Source: a marine gamma proteobacterium HTCC2143
GTDB taxonomy: Bacteria; Pseudomonadota; Gammaproteobacteria; Pseudomonadales; Dasaniaceae
DNA: 64,000 bases
NCBI GenBank assembly: GCA_000169075.1
Contig: AAVT01000008.1
Coordinates: forward strand, 124,001-188,000
Direction of reading: 5' to 3'
The notes beneath the pieces were generated by a model. That model searched no databases. It worked only from the letters and a program-made list of their open reading frames with translations, and had not been told where the DNA came from. This document shows, piece after piece, positions 27,358 to 35,875 of this stretch (position 1 is its first letter; each line of letters starts with the position of its first letter). A program made the position numbers and the translations under genes.

Positions 27358-27620
27358 TCACTTACCCATGGACTGTATAACCGACTCCCTAAAAGGTTGA
27401 TTTTTCCGCTCCAGTAGTAACTTTTTCGAAGCTGAGATAAAGCCTTTTTGTTCCGCATTTCCGGTATATCCAAACTCAATAAACCTCAGGAGGCACCGGC
27501 ATCTATACCCACATGATTTGTCGAGTACAGGCAAAACAAACGCCCTGTTCGTGGCCACTCGAACCTGTCCGCCTGGAGTAAGGCAATGCCGCAAAGCTGC
27601 TGAGGCGGCCGCCAATAGCG
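27350..27620. repeat. Dispersed repeat family A, copy 1 (long form)
   Basis: The ~90-bp core runs GGCAAAACAAACGCCC ... GGAGTAAGGCAATGCCGC ... GCTGCTGAGGCGGC. The preceding ~170 bp also match 58223-58470 (CCTAAAAGG, TTGTTCCG, GGTATATCC, CTCAATAAA, ACCCACATGATTTGTCGAG). No intact reading frame is conserved between the two long copies. Confidence 0.75.
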
Positions 27621-27654
27621 ATCACACGACAAGCTTAAATTAGGCTATGAAGTA

Positions 27655-27766
27655 GCTAACGCCTTGCTCACCGGCGAGTAAGTTAGTTCTGTTTTTGCGG
27701 TCTTTTGTTTTCAGCAAAAACCGCGACAACTGTACCGAGTCCGAGTGCAGCAACTTGTTATATGCG
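27655..27766 (-). repeat. Integron attC-like recombination site
   Basis: 112-bp imperfect hairpin with attC architecture. Outer arms TAAC/GTTA (27657-27660 with 27758-27761), then a three-base unpaired spacer (GCC opposite AAG-type bases), then a second arm TTGCT-CAC-CGG pairing with CCG-GTG-AGCAA with one extrahelical G, then a long central stem. End boxes GCTAACG and GTTATAT are slightly off the consensus RYYYAAC/GTTRRRY. It lies 35 bases past the stop of the pilin-like gene, where a cassette attC would be. Confidence 0.7.
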
Positions 27767-27801
27767 TTTAGTTAACTAACAACTAACTAATCATAAAACG
27801 A

Positions 27802-28269
27802 TTAACAACCGCTGTCAGTGAGTGAAATAATTGGTGGGCGACTACCGTTAGATGCGGTATAACGGATTTTACAGGCACTGGGGGTAGGAGCATCTTTTGC
27901 TTGTACCTCTACATGCCCCATAACACCTCCACAATTCCCTCCTACCCAAGAAAAGGCATCTCCAGTTTCAACAGCATTACCGATACCATTAGGGTGAGGA
28001 CAAGGGTAGCCACAGCGAAGAGTAATGGTATCACCTTGCATTTCAATCGTAGGGTCGGTTGAACAGTCAGTTTTATTTTCAATAACCGCTTTATAATTAA
28101 CCATGTTTGATGCACTTCGGATTGCCCCCTCTAAAGACTCGAGAGTTGCTATGCGGGCATCTATACTAAGGTTTAAGAACTTTGGGGCTACTGTAGCTGC
28201 AAGAATTCCCAATATTACTATGACGATAACGAGTTCTATGAGTGTAAAACCATTACTTCTGTGTTGCAT
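27802..28269 (-). CDS. Type IV pilin-like protein (MSHA-type)
   Basis: 155 aa. Class III signal: short basic leader then G|FTLIELVIVIVILGILAATVAPKF with Glu5 for N-methylation by prepilin peptidase. The C-terminal globular part holds several Cys (CSTDP, RCGYPCPHP, NCGGV, ACK, SGC) for disulfides and resembles MshA-type pilins. No other pilus genes are nearby, and an attC-like site follows its stop, so it is probably a lone captured gene. Confidence 0.85.
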   Translation of the reverse strand: MQHRSNGFTLIELVIVIVILGILAATVAPKFLNLSIDARIATLESLEGAIRSASNMVNYKAVIENKTDCSTDPTIEMQGDTITLRCGYPCPHPNGIGNAVETGDAFSWVGGNCGGVMGHVEVQAKDAPTPSACKIRYTASNGSRPPIISLTDSGC

Positions 28270-28271
28270 AT

Positions 28272-28544
28272 TTACGCCCTAATTGAAAACTTACTGAGAC
28301 ATCTTGGTTCTAGATAAGGAGTGTACCATTGACGATAGTTTTTATTATCTTCACGCAACCAAATTGCAATTTGTAGGGCAGCTACCTGTAAAAAATTACC
28401 CGCAGCATATAAGAGTATAGGCCCGCGGTTACTCATGCTCAGAGCTTGCTTTTCGCCTTCGGCAAGGTAAGTCCGCATAGCGTCGACCTGTTCGCCATAA
28501 TGTGCAGCGCAGGCCTCAATTGATTTGCTGATATCTTGCTTCAT
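28272..28544 (-). pseudogene. Probable N-terminal fragment of a phytanoyl-CoA dioxygenase-like protein
   Basis: 90-aa frame. Residues 10-44 (ACAAHYGEQVDAMRTYLAEG, then EKQALSMSNRGPI) look like the N-terminal helix region of phytanoyl-CoA dioxygenase-type proteins as I remember them, but the iron-binding HxD...H catalytic part is absent and the C-terminus is unrelated. It ends 2 bases before the pilin gene, so it could still be expressed. The family guess is weak. Confidence 0.35.
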
Positions 28545-28624
28545 AACCGACCTTGAACACTATCGCACACAAGTGCTAGTTGGCATGTTGACCACGTACG
28601 CAGCAGACGCAACAGCCGATTTTC

Positions 28625-28800
28625 ATGCTTGACTCTGCAAGAAAATCAAGGAGCTCAGTAGCGGTCCATAAAATATTGCCCGCTGCAAAAATCACAGGGT
28701 TGATGGCTACCGTACCGGTGCATTTAATTAAACCGCCTGAGCTGGGAAGCAGCGCTAATCAACAAAAAACGCGCTCTTGCCTTCCTAGCGCACGTAGCAC
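28625..28800 (-). pseudogene. Degenerate relative of the 28272-28544 frame
   Basis: On the minus strand, in broken frames, NPVIFAAGNILWTAT parallels GPILLYAAGNFLQVA of the neighbouring ORF, and aaggcaagagcg parallels its EGEKQA codons. Several stops interrupt it. The 28545-28835 gap otherwise shows nothing. Confidence 0.3.
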
Positions 28801-28835
28801 ACGTTTTTATTAGGTACTCACCATTTAAATGTGGC

Positions 28836-29489
28836 TCACGCCAAAAGGAGCCCAGACATCAACATACGACTCATAGATTTTACCCGCTCACGAATGATCT
28901 CAGGCTCAAACGCACCACGGCCTAAAATATTGGCAATTTGCGGCTCGAGGAGTACAGGCCCCAATTGCAAAAAAATGAACTGAAAAACAGCCCACGTTCT
29001 ATCTCTGCTCTTTGGTAACGGCTGGGTTTTATCCAGCCGCTCAACAAAAGCTTGAACGGTACTAAAGTACACAGCAAATGAATCCGCTGCCTCTTTATCG
29101 TTGCGCATCGCTAATTGCCCTAGATACTTAAAATAGATGATTTTGGGTGAGACCTCTGCAATCAGCCGCTCAGTCATCTCTTCAACCTGCTGATGGGCCG
29201 ATTCAAGGTTTGAATCACCAAAAACCGCAGCAAAAATAGCTGCGACCTTGCGCTCAACTGCAGCATTGCTAGCCGAGATCAAGCCCGCCTTACCCCCAAA
29301 GTAATGTCGCACTAAGCCCAGCGAAACGCCTGCTCTGAGCGCAACTAACCGCATACTCAGTGAATCAAAACCGCCCTCGGCAACAAGCTCAATAGCAGAC
29401 TCAATCAAGTCAGATGCCCGATCGGACTGATCGTCAGCCTTAGGACGCCCGACCGAGCGAGCGCGAGTCGTTTTTATATCTTCAGACAT
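28836..29489 (-). CDS. TetR/AcrR family transcriptional regulator
   Basis: 217 aa. N-terminal HTH: DLIESAIELVAEGGFDSLSMRLVALRAGVSLGLVRHYFGGKAGLI (about 28-72), preceded by a basic arm (RARSVGRPK). The C-terminal ligand-binding domain is helical with no diagnostic motif. It is divergent from the DUF2817-VOC-PLP genes, and a perfect 18-bp palindrome lies between them, so it almost certainly controls itself and that operon. Confidence 0.9.
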   Translation of the reverse strand: MSEDIKTTRARSVGRPKADDQSDRASDLIESAIELVAEGGFDSLSMRLVALRAGVSLGLVRHYFGGKAGLISASNAAVERKVAAIFAAVFGDSNLESAHQQVEEMTERLIAEVSPKIIYFKYLGQLAMRNDKEAADSFAVYFSTVQAFVERLDKTQPLPKSRDRTWAVFQFIFLQLGPVLLEPQIANILGRGAFEPEIIRERVKSMSRMLMSGLLLA

Positions 29490-29512
29490 TGAATTTTCCG
29501 CCAGTTGCTTTA

Positions 29513-29530
29513 ATTATACATGTGTATAAT
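29513..29530. promoter_or_regulatory. Probable TetR operator
   Basis: ATTATACATGTGTATAAT, a perfect inverted repeat of 8-bp arms around TG, 24 bases from the TetR start and 50 bases before the DUF2817 start. A TATAAT at 29525-29530 inside it could be a -10 element, so binding would block transcription. Confidence 0.65.
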
Positions 29531-29579
29531 AATAGGCTCTAGTTATGATGTAAACGCAAAAAACACAAAGCGACTCCCG

Positions 29580-30704
29580 ATGATAGATAAGCCTCAACAC
29601 TCACTGTCCGTATTTAGCGATAGCTATGAAACCGCGCGTGAGCAATTCCTCAGCGAAGCAGATGCAGCCGGTGCGATTATTGAATCATTCAAACATCCTT
29701 CGGCGCGCTGCCCTGATGGCGCTGCACTATTCACCGATACTGCATGGTTGGGTCCACGCCATGCCTCCAATGTCATGATTATGATTTGCGGAACACATGG
29801 ACCAGAAAGTTTTACCGGTGCGGCAATACAGCTAGCCTGCCTGAAAGCCCACAGGCCACGAACGTCCTCAACAGCGATACTCCTTATTCACGCAATCAAC
29901 CCCTTTGGCTGGGCACATTGCAGTCGGACCACAGAGAACAATGTCGATCTCAATCGCAATTTCATCGACCATCAAAGAAAACCTCTAGAGACAGATCTAA
30001 CAAAACCCGTTCAAGACCTTTTACGCAGCTCCAACGCTCGCGGCCCGCGCTTTACTAAAATTATTCTTGGGCTTGGCAAACTGCTATTGAGTGCCGGCTC
30101 ATCCAAACTGCTTAATGAAATTTCGCGCGGACAGTACAATCACGCTGATGGTATTGGTTTTGGCGGACGCAGCCCCGAGTGGTCTAACGATACGCTACAA
30201 AAAATATTGCATACACACTTAAAGGGTAGCAAGCGAGTCACCATAATTGATTGGCATACTGGCATCGGAAATTATGGTGAGCCCTGCTTTCTATGCTTTG
30301 ATGAAATCCACACGCCCGAGTACAACCGAGCACTTCAGGTGTGGGGAAAAGGCATTGAAAAGAGCCACACCAATTATTCGTCAGGCGAACGCCCAGACTA
30401 TCAAGGGTTGTTAATTAATGCTGCACGTGACTTAGCACAAGCTGCGGGCGCACAAACAACAACCTGCGTGATTGAATTCGGCACTTATTCCAATTTAAAA
30501 ATGTTAAAAGCGCTTCTCATTGACCGCTGGTTACGCATCGATGCAATGACATCAAGACCTGCCCTAAAAGAAAAACTGAAAGAGCAGGTGCTTCGCTCGT
30601 TTTATCCAATAGACGTGCAATGGCGGGCCAGCGTATTGGATCAAGGGGCTAAAATTTTTTCAGATAGCTTAGCAGCGCTTAACGCGTGGGAAGAAGAATT
30701 ATGA
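29580..30704 (+). CDS. DUF2817 protein (M14-type zinc carboxypeptidase-like)
   Basis: 374 aa from ATG 29580 (MIDKPQHS); an in-frame upstream start at 29520 would lie inside the operator. Zinc/catalytic-type motifs are GTHGPESFTGAAIQ (H and E), TENNVDLNRNF (the M14 substrate-binding N-R) and TIIDWHTGIG (third His). DUF2817 proteins are assumed to be carboxypeptidase or deacylase-like hydrolases. No signal peptide, so cytoplasmic. First gene of a TetR-controlled operon; stop overlaps the next ATG (ATGA). Confidence 0.82.
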   Translation: MIDKPQHSLSVFSDSYETAREQFLSEADAAGAIIESFKHPSARCPDGAALFTDTAWLGPRHASNVMIMICGTHGPESFTGAAIQLACLKAHRPRTSSTAILLIHAINPFGWAHCSRTTENNVDLNRNFIDHQRKPLETDLTKPVQDLLRSSNARGPRFTKIILGLGKLLLSAGSSKLLNEISRGQYNHADGIGFGGRSPEWSNDTLQKILHTHLKGSKRVTIIDWHTGIGNYGEPCFLCFDEIHTPEYNRALQVWGKGIEKSHTNYSSGERPDYQGLLINAARDLAQAAGAQTTTCVIEFGTYSNLKMLKALLIDRWLRIDAMTSRPALKEKLKEQVLRSFYPIDVQWRASVLDQGAKIFSDSLAALNAWEEEL

Positions 30705-31495
30705 TGCCATTCCATTTTGACCACGCTGTGATTTTTGTGCCCGACCTAAACAAGGCCATAAAAAAATTCTGCGACTTAGGCTTTGTTGTAACACCGGGTG
30801 GAGAGCATGAATACACCTGTAACGCCTTAATTATTTTCGACGACAGAACCTTTATCGAAATCTTAGCCTTGAAAGCATCGTGGTCTCGTCCACTACTAAA
30901 AATAGCAGCAAAAATTGGTCTCATTAACCATTTAGCCAAGAATAAGCCTGATGTCTCGTGGCGATTAATGCGCTGGATCACCGAGAAATACGGTGCTATC
31001 GATTGGTGTATTCGCGTTGAAAATATGCAAGCTGCACTTGATTGCTTTAAATCAACAAAGCTGACTATGTTAGATACCATGACCTATCAGCGGCGACGCC
31101 CAGACGGAGCAATTGCACAATGGTTGTTAGGCAGTGCCAAAGATCTCGACATTCCGTTCCTTATAAAAGATAAAACTGCAATCGACACACGAATACCCCT
31201 GGGGAGTCACACTCAACACCCCAATGGAGCACTTGGTATAAAAAAAATAATTATCGCGCCAGAAGATCTAGTCCGCACTGCCAACGCTTTCAATACTTTT
31301 TTAATTGCTGCACAGGGCGCAAGCCATCCCAAACCCCAGTCAATTGTGCTTGGCAAAACTACAGTCTGCATGGAACACCAGCCAAATGTACAAGGCAAGT
31401 TCAGTTTAGAGCTGAGCTATTCAGGCAATGATCGACAACATCTTGATACTAACAAAACATGTGGCACTAATATTTGGCTCACACCCGATATTTAA
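30701..31495 (+). CDS. VOC/glyoxalase-like domain protein
   Basis: 264 aa from the ATG at 30701 overlapping the previous stop in ATGA, so translation is coupled. FDHAVIFVPDLNKAIKKFCDLGFVVTPGGEHEYTCNALIIFDDRTFIEIL matches the Glyoxalase-like (PF13468-type) domain: His in FDHAV and Glu in FIEIL are metal-ligand candidates. A second, weaker half spans 160-260. Enzyme type unknown; isomerase, dioxygenase or resistance activity are all possible. Confidence 0.75.
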   Translation: MMPFHFDHAVIFVPDLNKAIKKFCDLGFVVTPGGEHEYTCNALIIFDDRTFIEILALKASWSRPLLKIAAKIGLINHLAKNKPDVSWRLMRWITEKYGAIDWCIRVENMQAALDCFKSTKLTMLDTMTYQRRRPDGAIAQWLLGSAKDLDIPFLIKDKTAIDTRIPLGSHTQHPNGALGIKKIIIAPEDLVRTANAFNTFLIAAQGASHPKPQSIVLGKTTVCMEHQPNVQGKFSLELSYSGNDRQHLDTNKTCGTNIWLTPDI

Positions 31496-31549
31496 AGCAG
31501 TAAAACTTCATGCATTTAATTGACAGTGAGACCCAAACGAGGCCAGGCA

Positions 31550-32680
31550 ATGCAAGCAACAACAAACGATAGTGACATTTTTCAATCAATTATATCGCAT
31601 TCATCAAAATGCCCACTAGGCGATGAGCACCGAGTATGGCTTCAATCATCCATGCAGCGCATCCATGCCGACGTCAATCGATCGGCTGATACACATTTAC
31701 AAGCTTTTGATTTGCCGATTTACCCAGATGTAAAAATCTATTTAAAAGATGAATCATCACATCCAACAGGAAGTTTGAAGCATCGTCTCGCACGATCACT
31801 TATTTTATACGGACTATGCAATGGTGAAATAGGCCCTAATACTCATCTTATTGAAGCGTCATCGGGAAGCACCGCGGTCTCCGAAGCCTATTTTGCTCGC
31901 TTACTTAATTTACCTTTCATAGCAGTCATACCAAAAAATACGTCTCGTGAAAAAATCAAACAAATTGCGCGCTATGGCGGGCAGGTCCGAGAGGTTGAAG
32001 CAGCAGATATTTATACTCAAGCTCAACATCTTGCTGACGAGCTCGGTGGTTACTATCTCGATCAATTCACTAATGCAGAACGCGCCACAGACTGGCGAAG
32101 CAACAACAATATTGCTGAAAGTCTATTCCAACAAATGGAAAAGGAAACTCACCCTTCTCCACACTGGATTGTAGTTGGTGCAGGAACCGGTGGCACTTCG
32201 GCAACACTGGGCCGGTATGTCCGTTACCGCGCTGACAAGTACAGCCAAACAAAAATCTGCGTCGCAGACCCTGACAACTCAGTTTTTTTTGAAGGTTTTC
32301 GCACAAAAAATTCAGCTCATAAGGCACCTGTACGATCACGCATCGAAGGGGTCGGCCGGCCCCGCGTAGAGCCATCATTTATCGGCAACGTTGTTGATCG
32401 CATGCTCAAAGTACCGGACCGTTTTAGTTTTGCAGCGGCTTGGTGGCTAAGAGAGAAAACAGGGCAAGCCTATGGCCCATCAACCGGCTTAAATATCTGC
32501 GCGACGCTTTTTCTTGCCCGCGAGATGAAGTCAGCTGAACAAGCAGGGAGTATAGTGACGCTGATTTGCGATAATGGCGAACGGTATATGGATACCTGCT
32601 ACTCAAAGCAATGGCTCGCCAGCAATGATATTGACATAGACCTCGAGCTAGCCACATTTAAAAACTCGATGAAAAAATGA
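31550..32680 (+). CDS. PLP-dependent cysteine synthase/threonine synthase-like enzyme
   Basis: 376 aa from ATG 31550, which has GAGG 8 bases upstream; an upstream TTG at 31520 is less likely. Fold type II PLP enzyme: PLP lysine in SHPTGSLKHRLA, substrate loop EASSGSTAVSEAYFA, phosphate-binding GAGTGGTSATLG, and a C-terminal TLICDNGERY. It belongs to the cysteine synthase-like group and may catalyse beta-replacement or beta-elimination. Third gene of the TetR-controlled operon. Confidence 0.82.
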   Translation: MQATTNDSDIFQSIISHSSKCPLGDEHRVWLQSSMQRIHADVNRSADTHLQAFDLPIYPDVKIYLKDESSHPTGSLKHRLARSLILYGLCNGEIGPNTHLIEASSGSTAVSEAYFARLLNLPFIAVIPKNTSREKIKQIARYGGQVREVEAADIYTQAQHLADELGGYYLDQFTNAERATDWRSNNNIAESLFQQMEKETHPSPHWIVVGAGTGGTSATLGRYVRYRADKYSQTKICVADPDNSVFFEGFRTKNSAHKAPVRSRIEGVGRPRVEPSFIGNVVDRMLKVPDRFSFAAAWWLREKTGQAYGPSTGLNICATLFLAREMKSAEQAGSIVTLICDNGERYMDTCYSKQWLASNDIDIDLELATFKNSMKK

Positions 32681-32845
32681 TTTTTTGGAAGATGAAAGCA
32701 CTAGGCCGCTCAAATAATAACCCTCATTTTAAAATGATTGTTAACATCCTGACTAATAGAGGCAGCAATAAACTGTTACCATGAAAAGAAATGAACTATC
32801 TGAAAAATAAACGACCCAATCAACCAAAATATATAAAAATCAAAC

Positions 32846-32965
32846 TCAACTCAACTCAACTCAACTCAACTCAACTGGACTGGACTCAACTGGACTGGAC
32901 TGGACTGGACTGGACTGGACTGGACTGGACTGGACTGGACTGGACTGGACTGGACTGGACTGGAC
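32846..32965. repeat. Pentanucleotide microsatellite, 24 units
   Basis: TCAAC x6, TGGAC x2, TCAAC x1, TGGAC x15 with no interruptions. The start-proximal TCAAC block and the TGGAC block differ at two positions. It is 165 bases after the PLP enzyme and within a spurious 61-aa frame. The 32681-32845 stretch contains a CATTTTAAAATG palindrome (32725-32736) but no gene. Confidence 0.97.
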
Positions 32966-32994
32966 CTACATTATGAATAAAATTTCCCTGGGCG

Positions 32995-33053
32995 GAGTAT
33001 AGGCAAAACAAACGCCCTATTCGTGGCCACTCAACCCTATCCGCCCGGAGTAT
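32995..33053. repeat. Dispersed repeat family A, copy 2 (partial)
   Basis: GAGTATAGGCAAAACAAACG to CCGCCCGGAGTA; lacks the GCTGCTGAGGCGGC end. It begins 30 bases after the pentanucleotide repeat. Confidence 0.7.
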
Positions 33054-33105
33054 ACATTCCACTCAGAATAACATCCAATAGCATAATCGAACGCCATCAT
33101 CGGTA

Positions 33106-33212
33106 TGTAATACTAAGTATTAGGTCGTTGAGCGGGGAAGACTGGCGTCTAGAGTTAAACCGCTGGCCGACCACGACGCCCAAATTCACTAACAACATCA
33201 TCCTGCAGACTT
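33106..33212. repeat. Dispersed repeat family C, copy 1
   Basis: Contains TAAACCGCTGGCCGACCACG and the frame-conserved peptide LNRWPTTTPKFTNNIILQ ending in a stop; matches 34935-35050 and 37171-37299. Confidence 0.7.
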
Positions 33213-33270
33213 GAAGAATTGTATGAGGGCGCCGTTACAGCAAGTTTATTTTTATTCGCTGAGGCTTATG

Positions 33271-33480
33271 TTAAAGAATGCCTATGATTACAGTGATTAC
33301 TGCTGCCCAAAATGTACCGCCAGCTATCGATCCAAATATAGCCATACGAGGATTTGCTTCGTAATCAGCTTCCTCACCATATTTTTCTACATTTTGAGAG
33401 TTCATAGCACCACGACTAAACATGCTAAATACAATTGATATTGGTAGCGCAATTAAGAATACTGTCCATGACCATTCCAT
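33271..33480 (-). CDS. Small membrane protein, two helices
   Basis: 69 aa: MEWSWTVFLIALPISIVFSMF, a charged loop (VEKYGEEADYEANPRM) and IFGSIAGGTFWAAVITVIIGIL. ATG preceded by AGGGA at 7 bases. Inner-membrane protein of unknown role; no family recognised. Confidence 0.6.
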   Translation of the reverse strand: MEWSWTVFLIALPISIVFSMFSRGAMNSQNVEKYGEEADYEANPRMAIFGSIAGGTFWAAVITVIIGIL

Positions 33481-33688
33481 AGTTATTCCCTGAAGACAAT
33501 TTTTATATGAGCTCTACGGCAAAACATGTGACTATTATCATTGTTTGTGTTTACCAGAACGCCGGCCTGATTATCAACTAATCACCCGTATGGACATTGA
33601 CGCAAATCAAAGACAACAAAGATGCTGCTCGATCTAAAGGCCAATCTTAATGGCGGCTAATACTTATTGGCTCATGGTTGTTTTATTA

Positions 33689-34843
33689 CTATATCCTCGC
33701 CCAGTTAATTCGAATGATCTTCAGCAGCAGGTAAATGAAAAGTAGCGGGATTACGACTGTTTTAAGGAGTAGGGACACCAACAGATTAATTGTGTTCTCT
33801 GCAAACTCACTGACCCGGCCCTCAATTTTGTCCAATTTGAACTGTAGTATCTTGACATTAGGGACATTCGGAAGTATTTCCCAAAAGTGACATTTTTCAC
33901 CACGACTACGATTATCTAAACAAGCCATTTCCTCGAGCTGGCCATCAATTGCCTCCTCAGTTGCTGTAATGGATTCCCTAATGGTGTCTTGCTCTGATTC
34001 TAGCCGGTCGAGAGCGCGGCTCATTTTTTTTACGGACTCGGAGCAGCTTGGCGATAGAAACGGTGTGGAGATAGATAGACCGCAAACGCCTCCAGCTTTG
34101 ACGGCTTGTTCCTGAAGCCGTTTTTCTGAGACAAGAATCTGCGCATTAAGCTCTTGCAATTGCTGCTGCCCCTTCTTTCGATTTACTTCTAGATTCTTTA
34201 ACTCATTCTGTGCTTCGCTAAACCCGGAAGCAGCTTGCTCCGCCCTCTCTGAAAGGGTATTGATGTCACGAAGCTCTCCTTGAAATTGCTCCATGGCGAT
34301 ACGGCGTTGCTGATCCGCTTCTTCCAAAAATGCTCCATCGACCCATGTATTGGCTATTACGACTAACCCTAGCGAAAACCGAAAGAACGCGATAACAAGA
34401 AATATCCTCAATAGTCCGCTGAGAAACTTGGGGTTGCCTAGGAACATATTCAGGCCCGAAGAAACCGCCACGATTGATAGCAGGATATTGAACATCGTGT
34501 GAGATACCACAGCCAACAGGATCTGCTGCAGAGCGAGTGACCCTAGCGCAACAAGAATGATACCGGAGAATCGTTCAATCAAGTCGTTAACTGGGTCGAG
34601 GACCTCGCCAATGCTGAAGGTGACGAATGGAATACTGAACTCGGTTCCCTGGAGTAGCGATACCAGCGCGTTAATGCCCCTAGCTGTCCCATAGATCAAA
34701 CCGGCATTGGAAATAGAGGTATTTACATTACTGGAGGAGAAGTCGTCCAGCAAGCCATACCAGCCCAGCGCGGGCAGAGCGATGAGTGCAAGTAGCCAGA
34801 GGTAACGCCAGGTTGAAGATTGTTGATGTATAGGGATGTTCAT
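33689..34843 (-). CDS. Membrane protein with central coiled coil
   Basis: 384 aa. N-terminal helix at ~13-32, three to four further membrane segments between 85 and 175 (IILVALGSLALQQILLAVV, MFNILLSIVAVSSGLNMFL, LSGLLRIFLVIAFFRFSLGLVVI), a ~140-residue soluble coiled coil (182-330, Q/E/L-rich heptads, with three Cys in GGVCGLS...SPSCSES), and a final membrane helix (LLLKTVVIPLLFIYLLLKII). The layout suggests a periplasmic or cytoplasmic helical hairpin anchored at both ends. No family recognised. Confidence 0.7.
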   Translation of the reverse strand: MNIPIHQQSSTWRYLWLLALIALPALGWYGLLDDFSSSNVNTSISNAGLIYGTARGINALVSLLQGTEFSIPFVTFSIGEVLDPVNDLIERFSGIILVALGSLALQQILLAVVSHTMFNILLSIVAVSSGLNMFLGNPKFLSGLLRIFLVIAFFRFSLGLVVIANTWVDGAFLEEADQQRRIAMEQFQGELRDINTLSERAEQAASGFSEAQNELKNLEVNRKKGQQQLQELNAQILVSEKRLQEQAVKAGGVCGLSISTPFLSPSCSESVKKMSRALDRLESEQDTIRESITATEEAIDGQLEEMACLDNRSRGEKCHFWEILPNVPNVKILQFKLDKIEGRVSEFAENTINLLVSLLLKTVVIPLLFIYLLLKIIRINWARI

Positions 34844-34934
34844 TGAGTGTCCTGCTATTAGAATTATTGTAGTTTAAGTACGTCAATAAGAGGACCCTTT
34901 GAATTATTGTTAACGCATTTCCCTGCGTCCGCAG

Positions 34935-35050
34935 TTGAGCCGGGGAAAGACGATGCGTCTAGACCTAAACCGCTGGCCGGCCACGACGCATAAACTCGAC
35001 AACAATATCGTCCTGCAAGCAGTCTATCGCTGACACCTTACTTTTAGATG
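34935..35050. repeat. Dispersed repeat family C, copy 2
   Basis: Best-preserved copy; encodes MRLDLNRWPATTHKLDNNIV then LQAVYR and stop on the + strand. The 34844-35241 gap holds this repeat and an AGGAGGTATTAATCCTTCCTA element near 35212, similar to sequences before other genes of the region. Confidence 0.75.
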
Positions 35051-35241
35051 ACGGTGACAGTCCGAATTCACGCAATCCGTCTAACACACGTTTCCAGGAG
35101 TTTTGATACATCGCCACCTGGGAAAGTTGCGGTCACGGTACAGAGTATATCCGAGCATAAATAATATCCTGGCGATCGCCAGTAGATGGGATAGTAGATT
35201 GAAGCAAATCAGGAGGTATTAATCCTTCCTATATTCTTTAA

Positions 35242-35853
35242 TTAAGGGGCTGCTATTCTGGCTGCATTGAAATAACCTACACTTTGAGCGGCATAATCAA
35301 AATGTAAAATATACGTGCCCGACAGCGGAAATTTAAAGTCTAGGTCCTCGCCACATATGCCACCAATGCGGTTCATATTTGCATCGTATACATGCATCTG
35401 CGTGTCATAGGAACTTGGCGATGTTCCTGTGCCAGAATTCGACGAACATCTGGATTTCTGCCGTTCTGATAGCGGCGTAACTAGCTGTACATGAACGAGA
35501 AGCCTTTCATCTTGCTGCGCAGAATACCGAAAATAGTTGTAAAACGTATTGCTTGTAATTTCATGATCAGCCAACAGCTGTATTTCAATTGGATCACCGG
35601 GCGAGCCAATTGAACTGCTCGGCTCAGTTGTTCGATCAAGTAAGTCGATAACGTCAGCTAATGCACCTGAATTTGCATTTATGGTTGTTATAAGTGCCTG
35701 AATCGTTGAATTGACTTCTTCAGCTTTTGCGGGGGTAGCGGGAATGAATGTAATTATATTTTCTTCATTCACTAGTTGTGGGTCAGCAGCGAACACGGGG
35801 AAGGTAAATAATAAACATATTAATGGAAAAGAAAAATACTTGAGCAGATACAT
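35242..35853 (-). CDS. Secreted hypothetical protein
   Basis: 203 aa from ATG 35853 (MYLLKYFSFPLICLLFTFPVFAAD), a clean signal peptide; the upstream in-frame ATG at 35889 lies inside the previous gene. The mature part begins with a short helix (AEEVNSTIQALITTINANS) then a beta-rich domain with QDERLLVHVQL and SGTYILHFDYAAQ, like a pre-peptidase C-terminal-type beta-sandwich. Last of three consecutive exported-protein genes on this strand. Confidence 0.65.
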   Translation of the reverse strand: MYLLKYFSFPLICLLFTFPVFAADPQLVNEENIITFIPATPAKAEEVNSTIQALITTINANSGALADVIDLLDRTTEPSSSIGSPGDPIEIQLLADHEITSNTFYNYFRYSAQQDERLLVHVQLVTPLSERQKSRCSSNSGTGTSPSSYDTQMHVYDANMNRIGGICGEDLDFKFPLSGTYILHFDYAAQSVGYFNAARIAAP

Positions 35854-35875
35854 GGTCGCAGATTCTTTTATATTT

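Noticed and set aside
27177..27615. Overlapping minus frames of 85-100 aa in repeats A and B
   Set aside because: The frames are not conserved in the other repeat copies, which carry stops and indels.
32791..32976. 61-aa frame made of DWTGL/NSTQL repeats
   Set aside because: It is the pentanucleotide microsatellite read in one frame; no ribosome site and no non-repeat domain.
33023..33214. 63-aa + frame across repeats A and C
   Set aside because: It joins pieces of two repeat families; only the C tail is conserved, so a real gene is unlikely.
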